36,636 bases of DNA, taken from contig VGFS01000022.1 of NCBI GenBank assembly GCA_016868785.1, forward strand, positions 1-36,636. Reading direction: 5' to 3'. The notes under the pieces were generated by a model, which was given only the letters and a program-made list of their open reading frames with translations, was not told the DNA's origin and did no database searches. Numbering within the stretch: the first letter of the stretch is position 1; the number at the start of each line of letters is the position of its first letter. The position numbers and the translations under genes were made by a program. This document shows, piece by piece, positions 16,447-25,049 of the stretch. The stretch is from Bacteroidota bacterium (GTDB lineage Bacteria > Bacteroidota > Bacteroidia > NS11-12g > UBA955).

Positions 16447-18123
16447 ATGGCGGTTGATAATCATGAAATTGTAAGGGCTTTGCAGTTGTATGCCAGTCTG
16501 GCGGAATTGCATGAGGAGAACCCATTTAAATACAAGGCCTTTGCATCTGGGGCTTTTAATTTGCGAAAAATCAAAGAGCCGCTTGGGGATTTGCAAGAAT
16601 CGCAATTGTTGCAGATTCCGGGGGTGGGAAAATCTGTGGCCAAGGCCATTGTGGAATATGGTGCTACCCGACAGTTTCCGGCCTTGGACGCGTTGCTTAC
16701 TATAACTCCGGTTGGACTTATTGCAATGTTGGGGGTGAAGGGGTTGGGGCCCAAAAAGGTGCGGTTGATTTGGCAAGATTTGGGGATCGACACGGTGGAG
16801 GAGTTGTTTGATGCTTGCAGACAAAATCGTTTGGTGGAGGTGAGTGGTTTTGGATACAAAACCCAGCAGTCGATTTTGGATGCCATTTCTTTTTCATACG
16901 CGGCGCGCGGTAAATTTCACTTGGCGCGGGTGATGCCCTATGCCGAAGCATTTTTGCAGGGGTTGAATGCGTTGATGGGGGGGGAGAAGCATGGATTTAC
17001 CGGCGATTATTATCGCAAGAGTGATGTGATTGAGTCGTTGACATTGTTGACCAGTGCGATGGAGTTTAGCGGGATGTTGGAGGGGGATTGGCAGGAGGTC
17101 GCCGCTGCAGGCGGCGCCCCTTTTACCGGGTGGAATTTAGACGAACAAACGCAACAATGGCGTCATGAGCAAGGGTTTGTGTTGCATATTCAGGTGGTGG
17201 CATTTGCCGATTTTGACCGCCTTTTGTTTGAACAGGGCGCGGCGGCGAGGCACCTAGCATTGATGGGTTATCAGTCTGCGGATTGGCAGGGCAACGAGCG
17301 AGATACGTATGCCGCCAAACAAATTCCGTTTGTGGTGCCGAGCCGCCGCGAAGGACATCGAGAATTGGATCGACCCGTAAAAGAAGAAGAATTGCTGCAG
17401 TTTTCAGACCTTAAAGGGGTGTTGCACAACCATACTACCTATTCGGATGGACTCAACTCCGTGGAGGAAATGGCCCTCTATGCGATGGAAATGGGGATGG
17501 AATATTTGGGGATTTGCGATCACTCTAAAACGGCGGCCTATGCGCGTGGATTGCAAGTTGAACGGGTATTGCAGCAATTTGAAGAAATCGATGTCCTCAA
17601 TAGCCAATTGTGGCCGTTCAAGATATTTAAAGGCATAGAAAGCGACATCCTAAACAATGGCGAGCTGGATTACGAACCGGAGATTTTGTCTCAGTTCGAC
17701 ATCGTAGTAGCGTCAGTGCACAGCAACCTCGGTATGACCGAAGAAAAGGCGATGCAACGACTGATAACGGCCATTGAAAATTCCTATACCACCATTTTGG
17801 GACATCCCACCGGCAGGTTGCTGCTCATGAGAGAAGGCTATCCGCTAGATCATCACAAAATCATCGATGCGTGCGCGGCCAATGGTGTGGCGATTGAGCT
17901 GAATGCGAATCCGTATCGGTTGGATATCGATTGGCGTTACATCGATTATGCCATGGAGAAAGGGGTGATGGTGTCGGTGAATCCAGATGCCCACGAAAAA
18001 ATGGGGTATTGGGACATGCAATTTGGTGTTTTGAGCGGACAGAAAGGCGGGTTGCTGAAATCCCAAACCCTCAATGCGTTGAATTTGGTGGAGTTTGAAG
18101 CCTATCTTGCAAAGCGGAAATGA
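16447..18123 (+). CDS. PolX-family protein: degenerate polymerase domain plus PHP nuclease domain
   Basis: This 558-residue protein has the PolX architecture. Residues 1-150 hold helix-hairpin-helix motifs (IPGVGKSVAKAI near 57, LGVKGLGPKKVRLI near 98). Residues about 150-310 are the polymerase palm and thumb. Residues about 318-558 are a PHP domain with its metal-binding motifs intact: LHNHTTYSDG (H327, H329), ICDHSK (D358, H359), GIESDI, ASVHSN, GHPTGR and NPDAHE. The polymerase site is not intact. The usual GSxRRG...GDxDLL reads GDYYRKSDVIESLTLL, so both Asp positions become S197 and T199, and the third Asp becomes H247. The protein is therefore probably a 3'-5' exonuclease or phosphoesterase for DNA repair without polymerase activity. 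It is the third gene of the purL operon. Confidence 0.9.
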   Translation: MAVDNHEIVRALQLYASLAELHEENPFKYKAFASGAFNLRKIKEPLGDLQESQLLQIPGVGKSVAKAIVEYGATRQFPALDALLTITPVGLIAMLGVKGLGPKKVRLIWQDLGIDTVEELFDACRQNRLVEVSGFGYKTQQSILDAISFSYAARGKFHLARVMPYAEAFLQGLNALMGGEKHGFTGDYYRKSDVIESLTLLTSAMEFSGMLEGDWQEVAAAGGAPFTGWNLDEQTQQWRHEQGFVLHIQVVAFADFDRLLFEQGAAARHLALMGYQSADWQGNERDTYAAKQIPFVVPSRREGHRELDRPVKEEELLQFSDLKGVLHNHTTYSDGLNSVEEMALYAMEMGMEYLGICDHSKTAAYARGLQVERVLQQFEEIDVLNSQLWPFKIFKGIESDILNNGELDYEPEILSQFDIVVASVHSNLGMTEEKAMQRLITAIENSYTTILGHPTGRLLLMREGYPLDHHKIIDACAANGVAIELNANPYRLDIDWRYIDYAMEKGVMVSVNPDAHEKMGYWDMQFGVLSGQKGGLLKSQTLNALNLVEFEAYLAKRK

Positions 18124-18151
18124 GAAGAAGCTCATACAGACGAATTGCGTC

Positions 18152-19168
18152 ATGAAAAAAATCTTGGTCATCAGGTTAAGTAGCATTGGCGATGTGGTTT
18201 TGACCGCGCCAATTTTACGTGCGATGCGCTTGCAGGCCGGGATGGAGGTGCATTTGCTGACCAAACCCGGAATGGGCGAATTGATGAGGGGCGGGGATGC
18301 GGTTGATAAATTTTACACTTGGGGCGAAACGGGTTTGTGGGGGCAACTGAAGGCCGAAAAGTACGATGGTATTCTGGATTTGCACAAAAATTGGCGGTCG
18401 TTACAAGTGTTGTTGCGATTGTTGTATTTGGATACGGCGCACGCGTTCTCATTGGATTGGCCGGTGGCTACGTACGATAAAAAGCGATTTCAGCGTGCGC
18501 TGTTTGTGAAAACCAAATCGCCCAGGTTTGAAGTATCTCATGTTCAGGAGCGATACTTGTCGGCGGCCAATGCTTTGGTTCAACGATTGACGAATGATCG
18601 CGGTTTTAAACTGTCTGTGGTTGATTTCAGGGGTGGATTGCCTGAGTTTGCGCGGCTGAATGCTACTCAAGAATATGGGGTTGCGATTCTCGGTGGGACC
18701 TATGCAACAAAAAAAATTCCGGTTTCGGTTTGGCAGAATGTATTTCGGTGCGATGCACGCAAGTGGGTGTTGATTGGTGGAAAAAATGAAACCCCTGTGG
18801 CGGAGGCATTGGTGTCGGAGTTTGGCGATCAGTTGCACAATGAAGTTGGTTCATATGGGTTGTTGGATTCGGTGCATTGTATTGCCGGGGCAGCCCTTGT
18901 GGTTGGCGGGGATACGGGGTTTAGCCATGTTGCGGCGGCCTACGGCCGCCCGCTACTCGTGATTTGGGGAAATACCCATCCAGGATTGGGTTTCGCTGCA
19001 GGAAAAAACAACCCAAAAGTGTTGCATTTGCTGCCGCAAAATTTGTCGTGCCACCCCTGTACAAAACTTGGATTTGATGACTGTCCGAAAGGCCATTTAC
19101 GTTGCATGAATGATTATTCTGCCTTGGAAATCAAATTATTGATGCAAAAATTGCAAGCCTTCTCATAG
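18152..19168 (+). CDS. Glycosyltransferase family 9 (heptosyltransferase-like)
   Basis: This 338-residue GT9 enzyme probably transfers a heptose or similar sugar from a nucleotide donor during lipopolysaccharide core synthesis at the inner face of the membrane. The N-terminal RLSSIGDVVLTAPILRAMR motif and the C-terminal donor-site motif VVGGDTGFSHVAAAYGRP are both clear. A four-cysteine segment near the end (CHPCTKLGFDDCPKGHLRC) is seen in many Bacteroidota relatives and could bind metal (inference). The frame is open back to 18095, overlapping polX, but MKKILVIRLSSIGD at 18152 is the natural start, 28 bases after polX. Confidence 0.92.
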   Translation: MKKILVIRLSSIGDVVLTAPILRAMRLQAGMEVHLLTKPGMGELMRGGDAVDKFYTWGETGLWGQLKAEKYDGILDLHKNWRSLQVLLRLLYLDTAHAFSLDWPVATYDKKRFQRALFVKTKSPRFEVSHVQERYLSAANALVQRLTNDRGFKLSVVDFRGGLPEFARLNATQEYGVAILGGTYATKKIPVSVWQNVFRCDARKWVLIGGKNETPVAEALVSEFGDQLHNEVGSYGLLDSVHCIAGAALVVGGDTGFSHVAAAYGRPLLVIWGNTHPGLGFAAGKNNPKVLHLLPQNLSCHPCTKLGFDDCPKGHLRCMNDYSALEIKLLMQKLQAFS

Positions 19169-19235
19169 GAAGGTAGTTAACTGTTATTTTTTCCTTAATT
19201 TCGCGGTTCTTATTTTAGTATAGTAATAGATAGTG

Positions 19236-22200
19236 ATGAAAACCAATAAAACCGTAGTAGGATTTTCGATTGTACTGGCGCTAGCCTGTGTGTTCCAATT
19301 GTCGTTTACTTGGAAAGCCCAAGGATTCGAAAAAGAAGCCAAGGCTTTTGCTGCCAAAGTGGCCGACAAAGGAGGTGACTCTAAAGAGGCTTACCGTCGT
19401 TACATCGACAGTCTCGGAAACGATGAAATTTACAATGTAGGCTTGGCCGGATACACCTATTTTGAGTGTAAGCAACGTGAGGTAAACCTTGGTTTGGACT
19501 TGCGCGGCGGTATGAACGTAATCTTGGAAGTAGACAAAGGTGCGGTAGTTCGTGTTTTGTCGAACGATACCAAAGACAAAGATTTGAATCGTGCCATCAA
19601 CGAAGCCAATGTTGATGTGAGAGATAAAGGTGCAGATTTCGTTGACGCTTTTGTTGCCAATTTCAAAAAGAACAACCCCAGCCGCAATTTGGCGAATTTG
19701 TTCATCAAAGGAAATAAGAGCGTCATTCAATCAAATAGCAATGAAGCCGAAGTGGTGAATTTCTTGAGAACAGAAACCACCAGCGCCATAGATCGCGTAT
19801 ATGAAGTAGTTGAAAAACGTATCAACCAATCAAACGTAACTCAGCCAACCATCCAAAAGATCGACGGTGGTCGTATCAGTGTTGAATTGCCTGGTGTCGA
19901 CAACCCACGTCGTATGGAAGAATTGGTGGAGAAAAGTGCGAAATTGGAATTCTACGAAGTTTATGGGAACGATGGTCAGCGCAGAGATGGTACCCGCATT
20001 TTGAATACTTTGTACAAAGCCAGTAAGTTGGCGCCTGTTGCTTCCAAAGAGGAAACCATCGATACAACTTCTCAAGATTCAGTAGTAGCCTCAACTGTGG
20101 CTGCTGCTACACCTGCGGTTGCACCTGCTGCTGCCCCAGCCGCCGACGGTCCAGTTGCCGTTGATAGCCCAAAAGTTGCATCGAAAGAGAAGAAAGATAA
20201 AAAAGACGAAGCCAATGGCAGTCCTTTGGCTAAAGTATTGCGTTCGTTCGGAAACGACGGTCCAGGTTCAGCGGTGGCCGTAGTGAAAAAGGCGGATCGT
20301 GCCTTGTTGACCAAGATGATGGAAGACGAGCGTTATGCGGCGGTATTGCGTTTGGAGAGCGCCAAGTTGGCATTCAGCGCCAAGCCCCGCGATTACGAAG
20401 CCGATGGCAAAGAAGCTGTTAACTCAGACGAGTATTTTGTGTACTTCTTGAAGTTGGATCGAGAAGGGAATGCTGCCTTGTCAGCGGAAGAAGAAAACAT
20501 CATCTCGGATGCCCGTGTGAATACTTCTCCAACCGGAGAATTGGAAGTGTCTATGGAAATGACTGCCAAGGCTGGAACCCAGTGGGCTCAGGTAACAGGT
20601 CGTAACATTGGAAAATACATCGCAGTTGTGTTGGATGAACGTGTGTATTCAGCGCCTGTGGTGAATCAAAAGATTAGTGGTGGAAACAGCCAAATCACCG
20701 GTAACTTCGATATCCGTGAAGCCAACGACTTGGCCAACGTTTTGAAAGCGGGTAAATTGCCTGCGCCTGCTAAGATTGTTGCGAGTGAGCAAGTGGGTGC
20801 GTCTTTGGGACAAGCATCAATCACCAACGGTCTGAATTCGTTGATGTTTGGTTTCATTGCAACCATCTTGTTCATGATCCTTTATTACAGCCGCGCGGGT
20901 TGGATGGCCATCGTTGCCGTATTGGGTAACGTCGTCTTGATTATGGGTGTGTTGGCGAGCTTGGGTGCTGCCTTGACATTGCCCGGTATGGCTGGTATCA
21001 TCTTAACGGTGGGTATGGCTGTAGATGCGAACGTATTGATTTACGAGCGTATCAAAGACGAATTGGAAAATGGCAAAGGCATGAAGTCTGCCATCGCTGA
21101 TGGTTTCAAACACGCCTTGAGCGCGATCATCGATTCAAATATTACCACCTTGTTGGCTGGTTTCATTTTGACGTTCGCTGGTGCGGGTCCTGCTTACGGA
21201 TTTGCCGTGATCTTGGTAATCGGTATCTTCAGTTCAATGTTTACTGCTTTGTTCATTACGCGTTTGTTGTTAGACCGTCGAGCCGACAAAGGATTGGACA
21301 TCAAATTTGATGCGCCATGGAACAAAGGTTTCATGAAGAATTCAAACATCGACTTCGTGGGTAACCGCAAGAAATATTATATCGCATCGGCATTGATGAT
21401 TGTTGCGGGTATTGCAGCGTTTGTTGCCAAGGGTGGAATCAGTACTGGTATCGATTTCAAGGGCGGTCATGCCTATGTAATCCAATTCGATGCTCAGAAA
21501 AACTATCAATCAGAAGCCATCAAAATGGCTTTGGATAACAATTTGAAAGAGTCTAGCAACGAAGTGAAAACCTTTGGTAGCGCTGGTCAGTTTCGTATTG
21601 TTACTACTTATAAGATTGACGCAGAAGGTCAAGCGGCCAGAGATTCTGTCCGTGCCGATGTTTTGGGCGCCTTGAAAGGGTTCGACATGGTAGGTGAGGA
21701 TCCAGTCATGTCTACTTCAAAAGTGGGTGCCGCCATTGCAACAAGCACTCGTGATAGGAGTGGTTTCTTGGTTATTTTGACCGTAGTGGGAATCTTCTTG
21801 TACATTGTATTCCGATTCCGTAGCGTGGCTTACGGTATGGGTGCCACCATCGCATTGTTGCACGACGTTTTGGTTGTGTTGTCGATGTTCGCCATTTTGG
21901 ATGGTGTTGTGCCTTTCCCTACCGATTTCGATCAACATTTGATTGCCGCTTTGTTGACCTTGTTGGGTTATTCAATCAACGATACGGTAATTGTGTTTGA
22001 CCGTATTCGTGAGTTCTTGACAAACAACAAGGGTGAGCGTTCAGATGCCAAATTGATTAATATGGCTATTAACGGTACATTGTCGCGGACCATTATCACT
22101 GCAGCAACGGTGTTCATGGTTGTGTTGATCTTGTTCTTGTTCGGCGGTGATGCCTTGAAAGGCTTCTCATTGGCCTTGTTGATTGGTGTAATTGTAGGTA

Positions 22201-22268
22201 CTTATTCTTCAATTTGTATTGCAACCCCAATCGTTGTGGACTTCTCAACCAAGAAAAAACAATCGTAA
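19236..22268 (+). CDS. secDF: Protein translocase subunit SecDF (fused)
   Basis: SecDF uses the proton gradient to pull exported proteins through SecYEG at the periplasmic side. This fused form has 1010 residues and 12 predicted membrane helices. The SecD half has VNLGLDLRGGMNV near residue 87, the P1 domain with TGRNIGKYIAVVLDERVYSAP, and helices from about 530. The SecF half has ISTGIDFKGGHAYV near 733. An Ala/Pro-rich then Lys-rich linker (about 276-330) interrupts the SecD periplasmic domain. The ATG at 19236 is chosen over the GTG directly before it. Codon use is strongly biased (TTG, GGT, CGT, AAC), which suggests high expression. It ends in a good terminator. Confidence 0.97.
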   Translation: MKTNKTVVGFSIVLALACVFQLSFTWKAQGFEKEAKAFAAKVADKGGDSKEAYRRYIDSLGNDEIYNVGLAGYTYFECKQREVNLGLDLRGGMNVILEVDKGAVVRVLSNDTKDKDLNRAINEANVDVRDKGADFVDAFVANFKKNNPSRNLANLFIKGNKSVIQSNSNEAEVVNFLRTETTSAIDRVYEVVEKRINQSNVTQPTIQKIDGGRISVELPGVDNPRRMEELVEKSAKLEFYEVYGNDGQRRDGTRILNTLYKASKLAPVASKEETIDTTSQDSVVASTVAAATPAVAPAAAPAADGPVAVDSPKVASKEKKDKKDEANGSPLAKVLRSFGNDGPGSAVAVVKKADRALLTKMMEDERYAAVLRLESAKLAFSAKPRDYEADGKEAVNSDEYFVYFLKLDREGNAALSAEEENIISDARVNTSPTGELEVSMEMTAKAGTQWAQVTGRNIGKYIAVVLDERVYSAPVVNQKISGGNSQITGNFDIREANDLANVLKAGKLPAPAKIVASEQVGASLGQASITNGLNSLMFGFIATILFMILYYSRAGWMAIVAVLGNVVLIMGVLASLGAALTLPGMAGIILTVGMAVDANVLIYERIKDELENGKGMKSAIADGFKHALSAIIDSNITTLLAGFILTFAGAGPAYGFAVILVIGIFSSMFTALFITRLLLDRRADKGLDIKFDAPWNKGFMKNSNIDFVGNRKKYYIASALMIVAGIAAFVAKGGISTGIDFKGGHAYVIQFDAQKNYQSEAIKMALDNNLKESSNEVKTFGSAGQFRIVTTYKIDAEGQAARDSVRADVLGALKGFDMVGEDPVMSTSKVGAAIATSTRDRSGFLVILTVVGIFLYIVFRFRSVAYGMGATIALLHDVLVVLSMFAILDGVVPFPTDFDQHLIAALLTLLGYSINDTVIVFDRIREFLTNNKGERSDAKLINMAINGTLSRTIITAATVFMVVLILFLFGGDALKGFSLALLIGVIVGTYSSICIATPIVVDFSTKKKQS

Positions 22269-22289
22269 TTCAATCACTTCGAACTTTCG

Positions 22290-22322
22290 AAAAGGCGGAG
22301 TGATTTTCACTCCGCCTTTTTT
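22290..22322 (+). terminator. Rho-independent terminator of secDF
   Basis: A 13-bp perfect stem (AAAGGCGGAGTGA, loop TTT, TCACTCCGCCTTT) extends by one more A:T pair and is followed by a run of T. It lies 21 bases after the secDF stop codon. Confidence 0.92.
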
Positions 22323-22351
22323 GTTATCAACTAGTATCGCTCCTATTTTAT
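22321..22351 (+). promoter_or_regulatory. Putative lysA promoter
   Basis: TTG at 22321-22323, a spacer of 20, and TATTTTAT at 22344-22351 approximate the Bacteroidota consensus with two mismatches in the -7 element. The -33 TTG is formed by the end of the secDF terminator's T-run. The ATG is 36 bases further on. Confidence 0.35.
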
Positions 22352-22387
22352 ATACTTAGCAAAATCATTGAAGATCTTTTTTAAATC

Positions 22388-23614
22388 ATGTCAAACCAAT
22401 CCATTCCACAGCCTCTTTTACAGTCTATCGCAGAAACTTATGGTACACCGGTGTATGTCTACCATGCCGAAACCATTCAATCGCAGTATAAACGATTGTT
22501 GCATGCATTTCCCAATACCAAAGTGAAATTGCATTACGCCCTGAAAGCATTGAATAATGTGAACATTTTGCGATTGCTCAAAGCCGAAGGTGCAGGATTG
22601 GATGCCGTTTCTATTCAAGAGGTGCAGCTGGGATTGCGCGCAGGATTTGAACCGCATGAAATCATGTATACCCCTAACTGTGTAGACTTCGCAGAAATAC
22701 AAGAAGCGGTGGATTTGGGAGTGCACATCAACATCGACAACATCGCCATTTTGGAGCATTTTGGTCACGCCTATGGTGCTTCCGTGCCCTGTTGTATCCG
22801 CTTGAATCCGCATATTATGGCGGGTGGACATAGTCATATATCGGTAGGTCACATTGATTCAAAGTTTGGTATATCGATCTATCAATTGCGACATGTTGTA
22901 CGTGTGGTTGAATCCTTAAACATACGTGTGAATGGATTGCACATGCACACGGGTAGCGATATTTTGGATGCAGAGGTCTTTCTGCGCGGCGCGGATTTAT
23001 TGTTTGAGGCCGCAAGGAGTTTTCCCAATCTTGAATTCATGGATTTTGGATCGGGCTTTAAAGTGGGTTATAAAACCGACGACATCGTAACCGACATTGA
23101 GGAAATCGGGACGAAGATTTCACAGGCTTTCGCAGAATTTTGTCAGGAATACGGCCGAGAATTGGAATTGTGGTTTGAGCCCGGAAAGTTTATCGTGTCT
23201 GAATCGGGTTCCTTATTGGTAAAAGCGAACGTGATCAAGCAAACAACATCTACCGTTTTCGTGGGTGTGGATTCTGGACAGAATCATTTGATACGACCCA
23301 TGTTTTACGATGCCTATCACCACATTGAAAACATCTCGAATCCAGAAGGTGCTTCCCGTTTGTATAGCATTGTTGGGTATATCTGCGAGACCGATACATT
23401 GGGATATGACCGCAAATTACAAGAGGTGAGGGAAGGGGATGTGCTGCGTATATACAATGCAGGTGCCTACGGCTTCAGTATGAGCAACAATTACAATGCG
23501 CGTTTACGTCCTGCCGAAGTATTGGTGAAAGATGGAAAGGCCCACCTCATTAGAAAGCGCGAGGTGCTGGATGATATTATTCGCAATGAGGTAGAAATTC
23601 CCGAATTGATATAA
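22388..23614 (+). CDS. lysA: Diaminopimelate decarboxylase
   Basis: LysA decarboxylates meso-diaminopimelate to L-lysine, the last step of lysine synthesis. The 408-residue protein is a fold-type III PLP enzyme. The PLP lysine is K53 in HYALKALNN, followed by GAGLDAVSIQEVQ. HMHTGSDI and DFGSGFKVGY lie in the barrel, EPGKFIVSESGSLL binds phosphate, CETDTLG supplies the active-site Cys, and YNAGAYGFSMSNNYN is the C-terminal signature. The gene stands alone between two terminators. Related decarboxylases act on ornithine or carboxynorspermidine, but the motifs fit LysA best. Confidence 0.94.
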   Translation: MSNQSIPQPLLQSIAETYGTPVYVYHAETIQSQYKRLLHAFPNTKVKLHYALKALNNVNILRLLKAEGAGLDAVSIQEVQLGLRAGFEPHEIMYTPNCVDFAEIQEAVDLGVHINIDNIAILEHFGHAYGASVPCCIRLNPHIMAGGHSHISVGHIDSKFGISIYQLRHVVRVVESLNIRVNGLHMHTGSDILDAEVFLRGADLLFEAARSFPNLEFMDFGSGFKVGYKTDDIVTDIEEIGTKISQAFAEFCQEYGRELELWFEPGKFIVSESGSLLVKANVIKQTTSTVFVGVDSGQNHLIRPMFYDAYHHIENISNPEGASRLYSIVGYICETDTLGYDRKLQEVREGDVLRIYNAGAYGFSMSNNYNARLRPAEVLVKDGKAHLIRKREVLDDIIRNEVEIPELI

Positions 23615-23653
23615 AAAAAGAGGGCGGCGAGATTCTCGCCGCCCTCTTTTTTT
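23613..23653. terminator. Bidirectional terminator between lysA and the susCD operon
   Basis: A 20-bp arm at 23613-23632 (seven A, then GAGGGCGGCGAGA) pairs exactly with 23634-23653 around one central base. A-run and T-run flank the GC stem, so it works on both strands. It begins inside the lysA stop codon (23612-23614) and lies 35 bases beyond the end of the last susCD-operon gene. Confidence 0.92.
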
Positions 23654-23688
23654 AGGCGTAAGGATGTAGCCGTTAGGCGACCATCCTA

Positions 23689-24546
23689 TTATTCGCAATT
23701 TTGGTTGAGGAAATACTCGTAAGTACCGTCAACCGTATCGTTTGAGTTCCGGATCTTACCCCTCACAATTTGGAATTGAACACTGAGGATTTTTTGTCCG
23801 CCTGGATTTACCGAAGCAAAAAACTTATTGGGAATCATGCTCAAGGCAAATTTTCCGTTGCCCATGTTCTTCATGGCCAATTGGGGTGCAGTAGCCACCT
23901 TTGTGATGGGCACTATTTGCAAGAAATCTGAAACCCCAGCACCTACTCTCGCTTTGGCAAAAACATAGAAGTCCTCTTTGTCCTTCAATGTGTCTTTGGT
24001 CTCCAAATTGCGGTCGTATAGAATGGTCAATACGTCGCTGGCGCCAATCGATAAAGTATCTTTCTTTGCCAATCTCGGGAAAGGAGCAACCTTTTGTGGA
24101 CCTGTAACCGGAGGAGCTAAATCAATCTTCATATCCTCGGTTTTGTCTTCACCGGCAGCACCACCTGTACCATCTTTCTTTTTCAACAACAAACTGATGT
24201 CGTTGTTGTACAATTCAGCGGCCGTTACTTCGTAAAACTGGGTGGGAATCATGCGGTAGAAATACAAATCATTTCCTGCAGAACGCATTTGCAAGGCATC
24301 GTTGCTCGCTTGCCAAGTTCCATTGTTTAATGGATGACCTTTTGCATGCTCCTTGGGAGTCCAGGTCCACATGTACAAAGGGTCTGTTGTGCCTGCCAAT
24401 TGCTGACGGTCGCATTTTTTAATATCCACCCAAATGGTGATTGAATCATTGGGATTGATAGGGTCTGGCGTGGCCCAGGCCTTTTGAGCCATTAATTTTC
24501 CCAAGCTCATCAACAAAACGGTCAGTGTAAATAATAACTTTTTCAT
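23689..24546 (-). CDS. Secreted two-module protein of the susCD operon
   Basis: I cannot name a family with certainty. The 285-residue protein has a signal peptide (MKKLLFTLTVLLMSLGKLMA, cleaved near AQ) and appears to be built from two copies of one beta-rich module. Residues 85-104 (LQM...GN......MIP..F) and 223-242 (LAM...GN......MIP..F) share key residues at identical spacing, each near the end of its module. The modules span roughly 20-130 and 145-285. This resembles the tandem Ig or carbohydrate-binding layout of SusE/SusF-like proteins that accompany SusCD, although it has a signal-peptidase-I site, not a lipobox. No enzyme motif is visible. As the last gene of the operon, it probably binds the operon's nutrient (inference). 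Confidence 0.75.
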   Translation of the reverse strand: MKKLLFTLTVLLMSLGKLMAQKAWATPDPINPNDSITIWVDIKKCDRQQLAGTTDPLYMWTWTPKEHAKGHPLNNGTWQASNDALQMRSAGNDLYFYRMIPTQFYEVTAAELYNNDISLLLKKKDGTGGAAGEDKTEDMKIDLAPPVTGPQKVAPFPRLAKKDTLSIGASDVLTILYDRNLETKDTLKDKEDFYVFAKARVGAGVSDFLQIVPITKVATAPQLAMKNMGNGKFALSMIPNKFFASVNPGGQKILSVQFQIVRGKIRNSNDTVDGTYEYFLNQNCE

Positions 24547-24554
24547 GTTGTGGC

Positions 24555-25049
24555 TTATTTGCGGTTAAAGGTTAAGTGATAACTCACGGTGCGTTTTCCA
24601 CCGCAAATTTTGTTGTATTTCAACACGAGTGCATTGTCTTGTGGACGTACAGGTCGCATTAGTTTCATGGCGTTTTCATTGGCACTGGCAGCATCAAAGG
24701 TTATTTTGCTGGGATATTCGTTGTTGTCGAAATTCCAATTGCCTGATGTGTTTTTGAAAAGGTTAGAACCAGCACCGGGAGTGATTGTGTATGCACCGGC
24801 CTTGTCGAAAGAAATCTCCATGGGCGCGCCACTGATATAGGCATCGGTCACGTTCAACAAAGTATCGCTCTCAACAAATGCCAACTGAACGTTTACATCA
24901 ATTTGGTCAACACGGGTAAGGATCCACTGTGTGCTAATACCGTCGAGCTGACTCGCCTTGGGTCCCAAGACTTTCTTCTCTGGACGGCATGAAGATATGC
25001 CCAATACCATCACGATGGCTATTGCGGCAAGGTTAAATATGCGTTTCAT
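24555..25049 (-). CDS. Small lipoprotein of the susCD operon (DUF5004-like)
   Basis: This 164-residue protein has a lipoprotein signal peptide ending in the lipobox ISSC (Cys21). The rest looks like a small beta-barrel or lipocalin-like fold: ISTQWILTRVDQIDVNV, SGNWNFDNNEYPSKITF, and a final strand KRTVSYHLTF. It resembles DUF5004-type lipoproteins that sit beside SusC/SusD genes, but I recognise it by pattern only. The start codon overlaps the susD stop by one base (TAATG), which points to translational coupling. It probably sits on the outer membrane with SusCD. Confidence 0.75.
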   Translation of the reverse strand: MKRIFNLAAIAIVMVLGISSCRPEKKVLGPKASQLDGISTQWILTRVDQIDVNVQLAFVESDTLLNVTDAYISGAPMEISFDKAGAYTITPGAGSNLFKNTSGNWNFDNNEYPSKITFDAASANENAMKLMRPVRPQDNALVLKYNKICGGKRTVSYHLTFNRK

